Shown here piece by piece: positions 51,121 through 60,673 of a stretch of 64,000 nt of DNA. Every line of letters begins with the position of its first letter. Position 1 is the stretch's first letter. The notes below the pieces were generated by a model. It saw only the letters and a list, made by a program, of their open reading frames with translations, made no database searches and was not told the DNA's origin. The position numbers and the translations under genes were made by a program. Origin of the DNA: Acidobacteria bacterium UBA2990 (GTDB lineage Bacteria > Acidobacteriota > Vicinamibacteria > Vicinamibacterales > UBA8438); assembly GCA_002347025.1 (NCBI GenBank), contig DEAE01000005.1, positions 5,739 through 69,738 on the forward strand, given 5' to 3'.

Positions 51121-53514
51121 CTAATCGCCCAATGAGGGTATAGGCACTGGTGGTTGTATGATTTGCGTAAAACGACCCCGTTTTAGCAAGGCTCGACCTT
51201 TGCCCCCTCGTCCAGTGACTCCGTATTTGGCCGTGCTGATAGTTTGACTTGCTCCTCGATTAGTTTCGACCGTTAAAAGGTCTCGGTCGCCAGTGGACGC
51301 GATGAAGCCCAACACGCGGTCGGTTTCGGCAGGCAGTTTGATCAGGGTAACTCCTTTGCCGGCACCAGATAGGAAGTTGATATCGCTGGCTGAACAGAGA
51401 AGCGCTCTTGCCTGAGCTGTTGCGGCTATTATGGTTTCAGTCCCGGTTGTGAGGGCTACGTCAACTACTTCTGCTCCTGCACTCGGTCTGCCAAACCTAC
51501 GGCCTGACCGGGTACTAGGTTCCATAAACGGTTCGAGGCTGAAGCGCAGGCTATAGCCGTCGGTTGTTACCGCAATGGCATGGACTGAAGGGATTTCGTC
51601 GGGTTTTTCCGCTGGCAGGCCTGGTGTGGCTCTGGAATCGAGGCTAAGCGCTGCGACGATGCGTTCTTTATCCTTTAGCTTAAACAGCCGTTGGATTGGT
51701 TCTCCGTGACCCGTCGTTGCTGGGATGTCAGTGATTCGGGCGGTGTAAGCTACGCCGAAATTACTGAAGAACACACTGGTGGCACGGGTGCTGCCGGCCA
51801 GTGCAGTCAATAGCGTATCTCCCTCGCGCAATCTTGTAGTACTGATATCGCGGACCTCTTTTTGGCGTTTTATCCAGCCATCGGTCGTGACGAGGATTAC
51901 TGCGTCCTCAGCCACGATGAAATCATCGTCTGAATATTCTGCCTCTTGCTCGTTGCTTTCGATCAAGGTTCTGCGGGGATTTTTTTTCGGGTCTCCGTAA
52001 ACTTTCTTGATCTTGCGTATTTCATCTCGGACTAATGTCCATCGCTTAGTTTCGGTGCTAAGAAGCTGGTTGATCTCTTGGGCACGGCCCTGTTTTGTAG
52101 CAAGCTCCTCACGGATGACAAGAATTTCAAGCCTTGCCAATCGGTAGATCTTAAGCTCGAGGATTGCATCGGTTTGGTCTATATCGAGGGAGAACTGCTT
52201 CATGATCTTGCGGGCTGCGTCGGTTTTTCCCTCTGACCGACGGACGATACCCAGGATTTTATCTAGGGCATCAAATACGCTCTCAAATCCTTCCAGAATA
52301 TGTATTCGACGTTCCAGGGCATTGAGCTCGTGTTCAAGGCGTCTAGTGACGACATCGAGTCTGAATCGCAGAAAATGCCAGAGCAGCTGGTGTAGGTCTA
52401 GACGTTCTGGGCGACCTACTTCAGGTTGTTCGGTGGGAATTAAGCAGGTCAGGTTCACCGGAAAGTTTGTTTGTAGTGGTGTGTGCTTGAACAGATAGGC
52501 CATTACCATCTGTTCATCCGCTTCACGCTTGAGTTCGAGGGCAATGCGCACATCGTCGGTTGACACATCCTTGATATCTAGAAGGGGAGGAAGTTTGCGT
52601 CCCAAAATCACCTGGGCAACCCGCTCGACCAGCTGGGCTTTATTAACAGTGTAGGGCACGCTTGTTATGTAAATTGTCTTGCCACTCCGGGTGGACGGTC
52701 CCGGTTCCCAAGTGGCGCGTAGCCTGATGGTCCCGCTGCCACTGGTGTAGATCTGTTTAAGTTCGTCCGAAGTATTTAGGATCTGCCCGCCAGTTGGAAA
52801 ATCTGGGCCCTTGAGATAAGTGCAGAGTCGAGCACTACCTAGCTCGGGATTATCGAGAAGCTTTAATAGAGCGGTACAGACTTCACCGGCATGGTGTGGA
52901 GGAATATTGGTCGCCATGCCGACGGCGATGCCGGTCGCGCCGTTGATTAGTAGGTTCGGTAAACGGGCAGGGAGCACGACGGGCTCGTTTTTCGTTCCGT
53001 CGTAGCTCGGTCTGAACGGGACGGTGCCTTGATGAATTTCGTCGAGCAGTTCCGAGCTGGTCTGAGCGAGACGACACTCCGTGTAGCGCATAGCAGCCGC
53101 GCTGTCACCGTCTAGGGAGCCGAAGTTGCCGTGTCCATCGATCAAGGGGTACCGTAGTGCGAACGGCTGTGTCAGACGGACCAAAGTGTCGTAGAGTGCA
53201 GTGTCCCCATGGGGATGGTAGCTACCCATGACATCTCCGACCACCTTGGCCGACTTCCGGGGTTTGGCGTCGGCAGTGATACGTTGTTCCCACATGGTAT
53301 AGAGGATGCGTCGCTGTACAGGTTTCAAGCCGTCTCTGACGTCTGGTAGAGCCCTAGCAGTGATGACGGAAAGAGCGTAATTGAGGTATCGGCTTTGCGC
53401 CGCTTCTATAAGCTCCACAGTTGGTATTTGGGGTAGGTTCCCGCTCTCGGCCTCCGGTCTAGCCTCGGTTTCGTCGAAGAGAGGAGTATTGCGGTCGGTG
53501 CGTCGCTTGGCCAT
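51121..53514 (-). CDS. parC: DNA topoisomerase IV subunit A
   Basis: A 797-residue type IIA topoisomerase A subunit. The active-site tyrosine is Tyr144 in 'AMRYTE'. The quinolone-determining region reads 'YHPHGDTALYDTLVRL', so Thr105 occupies the place of E. coli GyrA Ser83 and the acidic Asp109 is kept. The tower region 'IHILEGFESVFDALDKILGIVRRSEGK' and beta-pinwheel repeats near the C-terminus ('RASQTISTAKYGVTGRGGKG') follow. Length and pairing with the ParE-like gene fit topoisomerase IV better than gyrase. Start at 53514. Confidence 0.87.
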   Translation of the reverse strand: MAKRRTDRNTPLFDETEARPEAESGNLPQIPTVELIEAAQSRYLNYALSVITARALPDVRDGLKPVQRRILYTMWEQRITADAKPRKSAKVVGDVMGSYHPHGDTALYDTLVRLTQPFALRYPLIDGHGNFGSLDGDSAAAMRYTECRLAQTSSELLDEIHQGTVPFRPSYDGTKNEPVVLPARLPNLLINGATGIAVGMATNIPPHHAGEVCTALLKLLDNPELGSARLCTYLKGPDFPTGGQILNTSDELKQIYTSGSGTIRLRATWEPGPSTRSGKTIYITSVPYTVNKAQLVERVAQVILGRKLPPLLDIKDVSTDDVRIALELKREADEQMVMAYLFKHTPLQTNFPVNLTCLIPTEQPEVGRPERLDLHQLLWHFLRFRLDVVTRRLEHELNALERRIHILEGFESVFDALDKILGIVRRSEGKTDAARKIMKQFSLDIDQTDAILELKIYRLARLEILVIREELATKQGRAQEINQLLSTETKRWTLVRDEIRKIKKVYGDPKKNPRRTLIESNEQEAEYSDDDFIVAEDAVILVTTDGWIKRQKEVRDISTTRLREGDTLLTALAGSTRATSVFFSNFGVAYTARITDIPATTGHGEPIQRLFKLKDKERIVAALSLDSRATPGLPAEKPDEIPSVHAIAVTTDGYSLRFSLEPFMEPSTRSGRRFGRPSAGAEVVDVALTTGTETIIAATAQARALLCSASDINFLSGAGKGVTLIKLPAETDRVLGFIASTGDRDLLTVETNRGASQTISTAKYGVTGRGGKGRALLKRGRFTQIIQPPVPIPSLGD

Positions 53515-53604
53515 GGAAATCCGCCAGAATGATCTAGAAGTTTCGACTGTGGTCTAGGTCGTTTTGTGAACGGGCTGAAATAGGAAACATGGTATTCATG
53601 GTGG

Positions 53605-54294
53605 TTATTGGTTAGCCTTTAGCAGGTAAGTGAATTCACCGAGGACCATCGCAGTTGCCCCCCAAACTCGCTCACCTTGCAGCTCGAAGTAGGGAACATT
53701 GATCAAGTCTGTATCTCGCCATTGCCACCCTTGTCGTAGTCGTGTCGGATCGCACAGTTCGTGGAGAGGTATTTCGAGGATGTGGGCGACTTCGTCTGTT
53801 GAGGCTACTAGGTTGGGTCGACGGTCGGCAATCGACACGACCGGGTGTAACGCAAAGTTGCTGACAGGAATGTAAAGCGCAGACAGTGTCCCGATGGTAC
53901 GAATAGTGGTGTCTCGAAGCCCGATTTCCTCTTGGGCCTCTCGTAGGGCAGTTTCCTCGACTGTTTCCGTCCCCTCAATAGCCCCTCCAGGCAGCGAGAT
54001 TTGTCCAGGGTGCTGGTCAAGGCTGCTGGAACGACGAGTCAAAACCATATGAACTTGATGTCCGATGGGGTAGAGGAGCATTAGGGCGGCGGCGGGTCGT
54101 GAGTTAGGGGGGACGAGGCCTGCCTGCCATCCTGGGCGCGGCTCTGGAGCAAACATGGCGTGAATGTGCTTGATTGGCGGTTGGCTCTTCAGCGCCGCAC
54201 ATACTCTAGCTTCGATCTGATAAAGTGACGATACTTCAACCACGGTTAGAGCCTCTATCCTACCGCGTCTCACCAAGGTGTTCGAATTTTGCAC
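53605..54294 (-). CDS. CoA pyrophosphatase-like Nudix hydrolase (NudL type)
   Basis: A 229-residue Nudix protein with the CoA-specific block 'VLTRRSSSLDQHPGQISLPGGAIEGTETVEETALREAQEEIGL': UPF0035 'LTxRxxxLxxHxGxIxxPGG' merges into a complete Nudix box with all catalytic glutamates. It would cut CoA or acyl-CoA to 3',5'-ADP and acyl phosphopantetheine. No leader is seen. Several Met codons occur only later, so the first start at 54294 is used, though the first 50 residues are not conserved in my recollection. It overlaps no gene and is divergent from the MATE gene. Confidence 0.85.
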   Translation of the reverse strand: MQNSNTLVRRGRIEALTVVEVSSLYQIEARVCAALKSQPPIKHIHAMFAPEPRPGWQAGLVPPNSRPAAALMLLYPIGHQVHMVLTRRSSSLDQHPGQISLPGGAIEGTETVEETALREAQEEIGLRDTTIRTIGTLSALYIPVSNFALHPVVSIADRRPNLVASTDEVAHILEIPLHELCDPTRLRQGWQWRDTDLINVPYFELQGERVWGATAMVLGEFTYLLKANQ

Positions 54295-54451
54295 CAGGGG
54301 TCTAACGATAGAGGGTCGGAAGGGGGGGGCTTGCTCAACGGGTTTCCGTGCTTACCCTGGCCTGGGGAGTTCGTTCCGGTCGTTCGCAATTGGGGCACGA
54401 CACCGGCTGACATTGTTAGATGTTCCCGCTCCAGTTTACGAGAATGATCGC

Positions 54452-55867
54452 ATGTCGGAGACCGCTTCTTCCCCCAAGAAATTCGACCGATCGATCGTCG
54501 AAGGACCACTGAATCGGGCAGTGTGGCGGCTCGCTTGGCCGGCCATGGTGCAGAATGTCATGGGTGGTATACAGGGAATCATTGACCAGGCGATGGTGGG
54601 AAACCTGGTTGGTTACACCGGTAACGCTGCTATTGGAGTCAGCCTGCAAATCTTTATCCTCGTTATTGTTTTCGTGGCGTCTGTATTCACGGGTATGGGG
54701 GTACTGGTAGCGCGATTTGCCGGTGCTGGTGAGCCCGAAAAAGTCAACCGGTCTGTATATCAGGCGTTCCTGTTTACGATGGTGTTGGCCGTGGGAGTGA
54801 TGGCCCCTGTTGGCTACTGGCTGGCCCCTACCCTGTTGAGCTTGATTAACGCTGCTCCTGAGGTCCAGGTCGAGGCCTTACCCTACCTCAGAATTATGTT
54901 TGTGTTTAGTGCCGGCATGTTGATGTTTTACTTGTTCAGTGGTGCGTTACGTGCTGCTGGAGATGCTAAGACGCCGATGCGGCTCGGCATTTTCATGACT
55001 ACGCTGAATGTTGTCCTTAACATTGTGTTTATTAGGGGCTTGGGCCCGGTCCCGGCCTTTGGCACTCGTGGCGCCGCTATTGGAACAGCGATTGCGACCG
55101 GTGTAACCGGGCTGGTATTTGTGTGGATGCTTTTCTCTAACAAACTGGTGGTTCGTTTTTCCTGCTCGATGTCGTTTCGGCCAGAATGGCAAGTCATCAA
55201 ATCTCTGTTGCGGTTCGGCTTGCCAGCTGGGGTTCAAGGCATAGCAATGAATCTAGGTGGAGTGTTGATGCTGCGGTTTGTCGGCTCGCTGCACTACAGC
55301 GCTGAGTCACAGGCGGCTTATTCGGTTGGCTATACGGAGCTGTTCTCTCTGATTACATGGACCTCGATGGGTTTGATGGGGGCTACCGCTGCTGTTGCAG
55401 GCCAGAATCTTGGTGCTGGCTATCCGACTCGAAGTGAAAGGTCGACACTGGTTGCCTCGCTCATGGGGTTGGCGGTGGCTGTTGTGGTCGGAGTGTCGTT
55501 CTTTCTAATACCCCAAAGCTTACTCTCTATTTTTGGAATGACGAACGGGATTGTCGTAGATATCGGGGTCGAGCTACTGCGGTATCTTGCAGTCTCCGGG
55601 TTGTTTATTACAGTAGCGTTGGCCTACACCGGCGGGCTGCAGGGGACAGGCGATACAAAAGGACCATTGTATATATCGATTATCTCTCAGGTGTTGGTGC
55701 CTCTCGGGTTGTGCGCTGCGTTCGAGGCGACCGTTGGGCTGGAGCCACACCACATCTGGTCAGCCATTGTAGTCGGGCACGCAACAAGGTGCGGGCTCAG
55801 TGTGATGCGGTTCAGGCAGGGCAAGTGGCGTGATATCGAAGTTGACATTGATCCTATACGAGCTTAA
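54452..55867 (+). CDS. MATE family efflux transporter
   Basis: I place the start at ATG 54452 ('MSETASSPKKFDRS'), giving 471 residues; earlier in-frame codons encode an unlikely leader. The protein has twelve membrane segments with the MATE pseudo-repeat: 'LAWPAMVQNVMGGIQGIIDQAMVGNLVG' in the first half and 'FGLPAGVQGIAMNLGGVLMLRFVGSL' in the second. It exports toxic organic cations or other compounds using a Na+ or H+ gradient. The substrate is unknown. The gene ends ten bases before the PLP-enzyme gene, suggesting an operon. Confidence 0.88.
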   Translation: MSETASSPKKFDRSIVEGPLNRAVWRLAWPAMVQNVMGGIQGIIDQAMVGNLVGYTGNAAIGVSLQIFILVIVFVASVFTGMGVLVARFAGAGEPEKVNRSVYQAFLFTMVLAVGVMAPVGYWLAPTLLSLINAAPEVQVEALPYLRIMFVFSAGMLMFYLFSGALRAAGDAKTPMRLGIFMTTLNVVLNIVFIRGLGPVPAFGTRGAAIGTAIATGVTGLVFVWMLFSNKLVVRFSCSMSFRPEWQVIKSLLRFGLPAGVQGIAMNLGGVLMLRFVGSLHYSAESQAAYSVGYTELFSLITWTSMGLMGATAAVAGQNLGAGYPTRSERSTLVASLMGLAVAVVVGVSFFLIPQSLLSIFGMTNGIVVDIGVELLRYLAVSGLFITVALAYTGGLQGTGDTKGPLYISIISQVLVPLGLCAAFEATVGLEPHHIWSAIVVGHATRCGLSVMRFRQGKWRDIEVDIDPIRA

Positions 55868-55877
55868 CAAAGAAGAT

Positions 55878-57020
55878 ATGTCAAACAAGCCGGAGCACCA
55901 CCCGGAGACCTTAACTGCCCAGGCGCTAGGCTGGGTTGACCCTACGACTCGCTCGATCGTGCCTCCGATATATCCGTCTGCTTCTTATGAGCGGGCTCCA
56001 GACGGCACTTATCCCGGTGGCCACAGTTACACCAGAGATCAGAATCCAACGTATGACCAGGTTGAGTTGCTATTGAGTCGTCTGGAGGGTGGGGAGGCAG
56101 CGCTGCTTTTTAGCTCAGGGATGGCAGCAACGACCACGGTCTTTGAAACACTTGACCACGGGGACCATGTGATCGCGCCTGAAGATATGTACTGGACGAC
56201 ACAACGTTGGTTGGAAGAGTTGGCTAGGCGTGGCCGGATATCACTTGAACTGGTGCCCAATGGGAATATGGAGGCGCTTGAGGGCTTGCTTAGACCCGGT
56301 CGAACGAAAATTGTCTGGGTCGAGACTCCTGCGAATCCAACTTGTTCAGTTACCAGTATTTCGGAAACGGCCTCGGCTGCTCACCGGGCCGGAGCCAGAC
56401 TGGTGGTTGACAGCACGCTGTCTACGCCAGTGTTGTGTCGACCGATTGAACATGGAGCCGATCTAGTGGTTCACTCGGCTACTAAGCAGCTTAATGGACA
56501 CGCGGATGTATTGGCCGGTGCCTTGATTACGGCTCGTAGGGACAAGATGTGGGAGCGGCTTACCCACGATCGTGGGTATCGAGGTGCTGTGCTGGGACCA
56601 TTTGAGGCGTGGTTGCTGATGCGGGGCATACGCACTTTGTTTCTCAGAGTGCACCGCTCAGCTGAGACGGCCATGAAGGTTGCGGAATGGCTGAATGCCA
56701 ACTCTGAAGTGAGAGAAGTGTTTTACCCAGGGCTTCGGTCGCACCCTGGGCATGCTATTGCCGCGAGCCAGATGTCCCATGGATTCGGAATGCTGGTGTC
56801 CTTTCGGTTGTGGGGAGGAGCACCGGCCGCCCGTAGGGTTGCTGGTTCGCTTCGTATATTCAAGAATGCGACATCGCTTGGAGGGGTTGAGAGCCTGGTT
56901 GAACACCGAGCTCCGGTTGAAGGGCCGACTACCCGCGTGCCCGCTGATTTGCTTCGATTGTCGGTCGGTATCGAGTCGGTCGATGATCTGCTGGCGGATC
57001 TTGACCAGGCGATAAGCTGA
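55878..57020 (+). CDS. Cys/Met metabolism PLP-dependent enzyme (cystathionine gamma-synthase/lyase type)
   Basis: From ATG 55878, 380 residues. It shows 'IVPPIYPSASYERA', 'YTRDQNPTYDQVELLLSRLEGGEAALLFSSGMAA', the PLP-lysine block 'VVHSATKQLNGHADVLAGALI', and 'LRLSVGIESVDDLLADLDQAI' at the end. The family includes cystathionine gamma-synthase, gamma-lyase and O-acetylhomoserine sulfhydrylase; the substrate cannot be distinguished. It lies between a MATE pump and an acetyltransferase on the same strand. Confidence 0.88.
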   Translation: MSNKPEHHPETLTAQALGWVDPTTRSIVPPIYPSASYERAPDGTYPGGHSYTRDQNPTYDQVELLLSRLEGGEAALLFSSGMAATTTVFETLDHGDHVIAPEDMYWTTQRWLEELARRGRISLELVPNGNMEALEGLLRPGRTKIVWVETPANPTCSVTSISETASAAHRAGARLVVDSTLSTPVLCRPIEHGADLVVHSATKQLNGHADVLAGALITARRDKMWERLTHDRGYRGAVLGPFEAWLLMRGIRTLFLRVHRSAETAMKVAEWLNANSEVREVFYPGLRSHPGHAIAASQMSHGFGMLVSFRLWGGAPAARRVAGSLRIFKNATSLGGVESLVEHRAPVEGPTTRVPADLLRLSVGIESVDDLLADLDQAIS

Positions 57021-57038
57021 GGAGAGTTACGACAGAGT

Positions 57039-57548
57039 ATGGGCGTTCTAGACCTGCGAATTAGGTCAGTGACAGAGCAGGATGTTGCTTTGGTGTTGGA
57101 TTTAATCAAGGAGTTAGCCCGATACGAGTTGATGGCAGATCAGGTGACGGCGACAGAGGAAGAGGTTTACGCTGCACTCTTCGGGCCAACCCCGTCCGTC
57201 GAGGTGGCGCTTGCGCTGCTTGGTGAGACACCGGTTGGGTTTGCCCTGTTCTTTCGCAATTTTTCGACCTTTCTGGGAAAGCCTGGGATATATCTCGAAG
57301 ACCTATTTGTGCGCCCTGAATTCCGCGGGCGTGGTTTTGGCCGACGACTATTGGCCCATTTAGCCCGTCTTGCTCGTGACCGGGGCTGTGGTCGAGTCGA
57401 GTGGTCTGTACTCAATTGGAACGAATTAGCTATTCGAGCATATCGGCGGGTGGGTGCGGTTCCGCAAAATGACTGGACAGTCTATCGGCTCACTGGGGAT
57501 GCATTGAGTCGGTTGGCCGGCGAGGCTGAACCCAATGAATCGAGCTGA
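57039..57548 (+). CDS. GNAT family N-acetyltransferase (diamine acetyltransferase-like)
   Basis: A 169-residue GNAT protein starting at ATG 57039. It has 'LIKELARYELMADQVTATEEEV', 'VGFALFFRNFSTFLGKPGIYLEDLFVRPEFRGRGFGRRLLAHLARLARDRGC' (the acetyl-CoA motif A 'RGRGFGRRL') and 'ECSVLNWNELAIRAYRRVGA'-type motif B ('VEWSVLNWNELAIRAYRRVGA'). The 'FFRNFSTFLGKPGIYLEDLFV' block is typical of spermidine/spermine-type acetyltransferases. It follows the PLP-enzyme gene by 18 bases, so it is probably in the same operon. Confidence 0.88.
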   Translation: MGVLDLRIRSVTEQDVALVLDLIKELARYELMADQVTATEEEVYAALFGPTPSVEVALALLGETPVGFALFFRNFSTFLGKPGIYLEDLFVRPEFRGRGFGRRLLAHLARLARDRGCGRVEWSVLNWNELAIRAYRRVGAVPQNDWTVYRLTGDALSRLAGEAEPNESS

Positions 57549-57627
57549 ATGCCTGTTGGGGAACCTGCGGGTGGGTGGCTTGGCTGAATGTTTCTGAATT
57601 ATACGAGCCCACACCGGATAGCTGGGG

Positions 57628-60441
57628 TCATCCAGCGGCTTCGTCGCCTGTTTGGGCGATGATGTTTCGCGCCTCATCCCTGAGCCGTACGACTTCGCTC
57701 CAGGTGTTTTCATCAGGGTGCAAGGGTTCGGCAATGGCTACAGTTATGCGGCCTGGACTGAGTAGCAGCGTGCCGGCGGGAAAGATTCGACGGGTGCCGC
57801 CGAGTGTGATGGGGACGACCGGACACCCCGATAGGGCTGCTGCTCTAAATGCGCCAAGACGGAACGGTAGTAATCCTGGAGCTCGGACGAAAGTTCCTTC
57901 CGGAAACACGAACATAGATTCGCCACTGGCCAGCGCTGTACTTACTTCGTCAGCTCCTTCCATCTGTTCGGACAAGTTGGCTTTCTTGATGCTGACGTAG
58001 CCTGCACTAGGGACAACTGTTCCAAGTACAGGATAGTTGATCAGGCGGCCTTTGGCGGCAAATCTGAGATTTAAAGGAAGGGTAGCCAGTATAGCGACGA
58101 CGTCCAGATAGCTACCATGATTGGCGATGAATATCGCCGGCCCGAGGTTCTGAATGTGTTCGACGCCGGTAACTTTAACTGGACAGCCTGATAGAGCCAG
58201 AATGAGTCGTGAGAACCGATTTAACAAGTGCCTGACAGTTCTTGGGTGGCGGCTGATTCTGGCGAGGGCCCAGAGTGGTGGTACTAAAATCGCGACTAGA
58301 CCGGCTATGTAACTTGTGTAGAAGACTCTGTAAACCGTGTTGAGTGTCTGGGTAAACCATCCGCACAGCGTTTGCCAAGTTAAACTCAGCCACTGGCCTG
58401 GCATGGACCCACTACTTCGGTCGAGGTGTCCTGACAGGTAGGCCTCGCGGGTTGCGCCGCGCCGTACCTTACCGCTTGAGGTTTTTAGCACCGAACCAGG
58501 GCGGGCTAAGATGACAGCATCTGGCGGGGCACCCACGCTGTCAGCTACTCGTTCGAAGATCTTTCGCCGGAGCAGGTCACGAGCTTTCGTGTCGGTAGTT
58601 CTCGTTTCGGCCACGAGGACAAATTTTTCGGTGCCAAGGCTGGCGTCAGTCACTCCAAAGGCTGCAACACAGCCCTTCCGGATGTTCGGGGTCGACGCTA
58701 CGATTGCCTCAGCTTCATGCGGATAGATGTTTCGGCCTCCTTTGATGATGACATCTTTCCGACGGCCGGTTAGGAACAGCTCATTGCTGGCGAGGTAGCC
58801 GAGGTCTCCTGAGTCCAGCCAGCCGTCGTCAGACGTTATGGTTTCGGTGGCTGGTGCATTGCGATAGTATCCGGCCATCATGGATGGGCCTCGGAATTGG
58901 ACCTTCCCCTCGTAGCGTTCGTCAAGAAGCACGCCGTCCTTGTCGACTATACGGAGCTCGTGGTCTGGCAAGACCGTTCCACAGGAGACAAACGTCAGAG
59001 CGTCATTGCCCTCGGTCGGCTGGGCGTGTCCCGTCACGCGGAAGGTGCGTTTGACTCGGTCAATCCTGATTGGATGGCGACGGGGCGTGACTGTGAGGCC
59101 TACTGAACACTCAGCTAGTCCGTAAACAGGTCGCATCGCGTCGTTACGGAAGCCGCAGGGTCTAAATTTTTCCTCGAAGCGGCGCAAGGTATCAGGTAGG
59201 ACGGCCTCTGAGCCATTAAGCATGATGCGAAGTGAGCTAAGGTCTAAGCTATCGATTTCCTCATCTGTTACCTTGTTGACACATAGATCAAAGGCAAAAT
59301 TCGGTGCTACGGATAGGGTGGCTCGGTGTGCATGGATAGCCCACAACCAGCGAGCAGGCTTTGCTAGGAATGTGAGAGGTGAGAGGATCGTCACCGGTAC
59401 GCCAGCGTACAACGAGCCAAGCCAAGCGCCGATTAGCCCCATGTCATGATACAGAGGTAGCCAACTGACGGCTACGTCGTCACGGTGAATGTCGAGTCCT
59501 GACTGAATCGCTCGAATGTTAGCCAGAAGATTAGCATGCGTCAGTAGTACTCCTTTGGGTTGTCCCGTACTGCCAGAGGTGTATTGGATTAGTGCAGGGT
59601 CATTGCTGGTCAGACCTACCGAAGGGGGAGGTGGTGATGTTGTGGGTTCATTGCCATTGGGTAGTAGCTCTTCGAGTGTAGTGACGGTAGACAGGGTCGG
59701 CACCTGGCCTCGTAACAACCCGGCCAGTCGCTCAACTTCAGAGAAGGTGATCATCAAGCGGACTCCGGCACTGGACAGGACGCCGGCCTGCCGACGCGTA
59801 TAGTCTGCAATCCGATCAGGCCGGAATGGGGGGTAGATAGGCACTGGAATGGCACCGGCCAAGAGCGTGCCCAGGAATGCTGGAAAGAACCCTGTTCCAG
59901 TAGGGAGCATAATTGCAATGGTGTCCCGTCGACCGATGCCATGGCCGTGGAGAGCCTCGGCTACTGCGATGGCTCTGCGCCATAGGTCGAGATGAGAGAT
60001 TTGCTGCTCTGTGCCATCTTCTCCTCTGAGGTAGATGTGGGGCCTAAGTGGTGCTGTCTCGGCGTGCCATTGAACCACATCAACCAGGGTCTTAGCGGTT
60101 TCCGGCGCGGGGATGCCCGGTCCCTCTGAAGGGAGGACTGAAGGAACAGATTCGGCTTCGGCGGGTTTGGTCGCGATGATTGCTTGAATGAGATCCGCGG
60201 GCGTATCAGCGGTGGCTATCGCGTTCTCATTGAGGCCTACACCAATGGCTTGCTCGAGGCGAGTAACTAATTCAACTCTCTCAAGTGAGCCTAGTCCAAG
60301 GTCGCGTTCTAGGGAATCCCCTAAGCCAATACCGGCAGATGACGAGCCCGGTCTTAATTCCGTTACCAGTTGTCCGACTAGTTCGAGCACCCGCGGTTCA
60401 AGTTCCGCGTGGCTGTCTAGTCTGATGTTGGGACGTGACAT
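57628..60441 (-). CDS. Acyl carrier-AMP ligase-acyltransferase fusion protein
   Basis: A 937-residue fusion. Residues 1-95 form an acyl-carrier domain with phosphopantetheine-site Ser52 in 'DLGLGSLERVEL'. Residues about 110-680 are an AMP-forming acyl ligase ('LIQYTSGSTGQPKGVLLTH', 'VYGLAECSVGLT', 'DSGDLGYLASNELFLTGRRKDVIIKGGRNIYP'), similar to fatty acyl-AMP ligases. Two hydrophobic helices follow. Residues about 750-930 form a PlsC-type acyltransferase with 'NHGSYLDVV' (His775, Asp780) and 'VFPEGTF'. It could activate a fatty acid, hold it on its own carrier arm and pass it to a lysolipid. E. coli Aas has the same two enzymes in reverse order. A hairpin overlaps its start codon. Confidence 0.88.
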   Translation of the reverse strand: MSRPNIRLDSHAELEPRVLELVGQLVTELRPGSSSAGIGLGDSLERDLGLGSLERVELVTRLEQAIGVGLNENAIATADTPADLIQAIIATKPAEAESVPSVLPSEGPGIPAPETAKTLVDVVQWHAETAPLRPHIYLRGEDGTEQQISHLDLWRRAIAVAEALHGHGIGRRDTIAIMLPTGTGFFPAFLGTLLAGAIPVPIYPPFRPDRIADYTRRQAGVLSSAGVRLMITFSEVERLAGLLRGQVPTLSTVTTLEELLPNGNEPTTSPPPPSVGLTSNDPALIQYTSGSTGQPKGVLLTHANLLANIRAIQSGLDIHRDDVAVSWLPLYHDMGLIGAWLGSLYAGVPVTILSPLTFLAKPARWLWAIHAHRATLSVAPNFAFDLCVNKVTDEEIDSLDLSSLRIMLNGSEAVLPDTLRRFEEKFRPCGFRNDAMRPVYGLAECSVGLTVTPRRHPIRIDRVKRTFRVTGHAQPTEGNDALTFVSCGTVLPDHELRIVDKDGVLLDERYEGKVQFRGPSMMAGYYRNAPATETITSDDGWLDSGDLGYLASNELFLTGRRKDVIIKGGRNIYPHEAEAIVASTPNIRKGCVAAFGVTDASLGTEKFVLVAETRTTDTKARDLLRRKIFERVADSVGAPPDAVILARPGSVLKTSSGKVRRGATREAYLSGHLDRSSGSMPGQWLSLTWQTLCGWFTQTLNTVYRVFYTSYIAGLVAILVPPLWALARISRHPRTVRHLLNRFSRLILALSGCPVKVTGVEHIQNLGPAIFIANHGSYLDVVAILATLPLNLRFAAKGRLINYPVLGTVVPSAGYVSIKKANLSEQMEGADEVSTALASGESMFVFPEGTFVRAPGLLPFRLGAFRAAALSGCPVVPITLGGTRRIFPAGTLLLSPGRITVAIAEPLHPDENTWSEVVRLRDEARNIIAQTGDEAAG

Positions 60442-60469
60442 AGGAGCGGGACTTTCACCCCACTCCTAT
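60439..60469 (-). promoter_or_regulatory. Stem-loop enclosing the start codon of the carrier-ligase-acyltransferase gene
   Basis: On the mRNA an 11-bp stem is formed by ATAGGAGTGGG (60459-60469 complement) and CCCGCTCCTAT (60440-60450 complement), with one U-G pair and an 8-base loop. The first two bases of the ATG lie in the 3' arm, and the only AGGAG is in the 5' arm, 24 bases away from the ATG. If folded, the start codon is hidden. This could be a translational control, or simply a terminator-like structure placed by chance. Confidence 0.45.
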
Positions 60470-60673
60470 CGTATTTTGATCGTGGTGCATGGCGTGTCCC
60501 AAGAACCATCATTCTGGATCGACCGGGTGTTGGGTGGATGGAGACCGGTTTTCAACGATGATCCAGTGCAGCATCATAGCCGCGGCGTATTCATCTGGTC
60601 GGGCCACAACGCCTTAGTGATACCCAACTGCGGTGCTGGTCGAGTCCCGCATAACGAGAGCGCCACTCTGCTG
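60442..60673. other. Non-coding stretch upstream of the fusion gene
   Basis: Apart from the hairpin described at its left end, these 232 bases hold no supported gene. A shadow frame of a few dozen codons on the plus strand lacks a ribosome binding site. The cyclophilin gene ends at 60674 on the same strand as the fusion gene, so the stretch is its 3' flank and the promoter region for the fusion gene. Confidence 0.3.

Noticed and set aside
49180..53514. DNA gyrase instead of topoisomerase IV
   Set aside because: Length, paired order and the 'KQGRDR' form fit ParE/ParC better, though gyrase cannot be excluded without a phylogeny.
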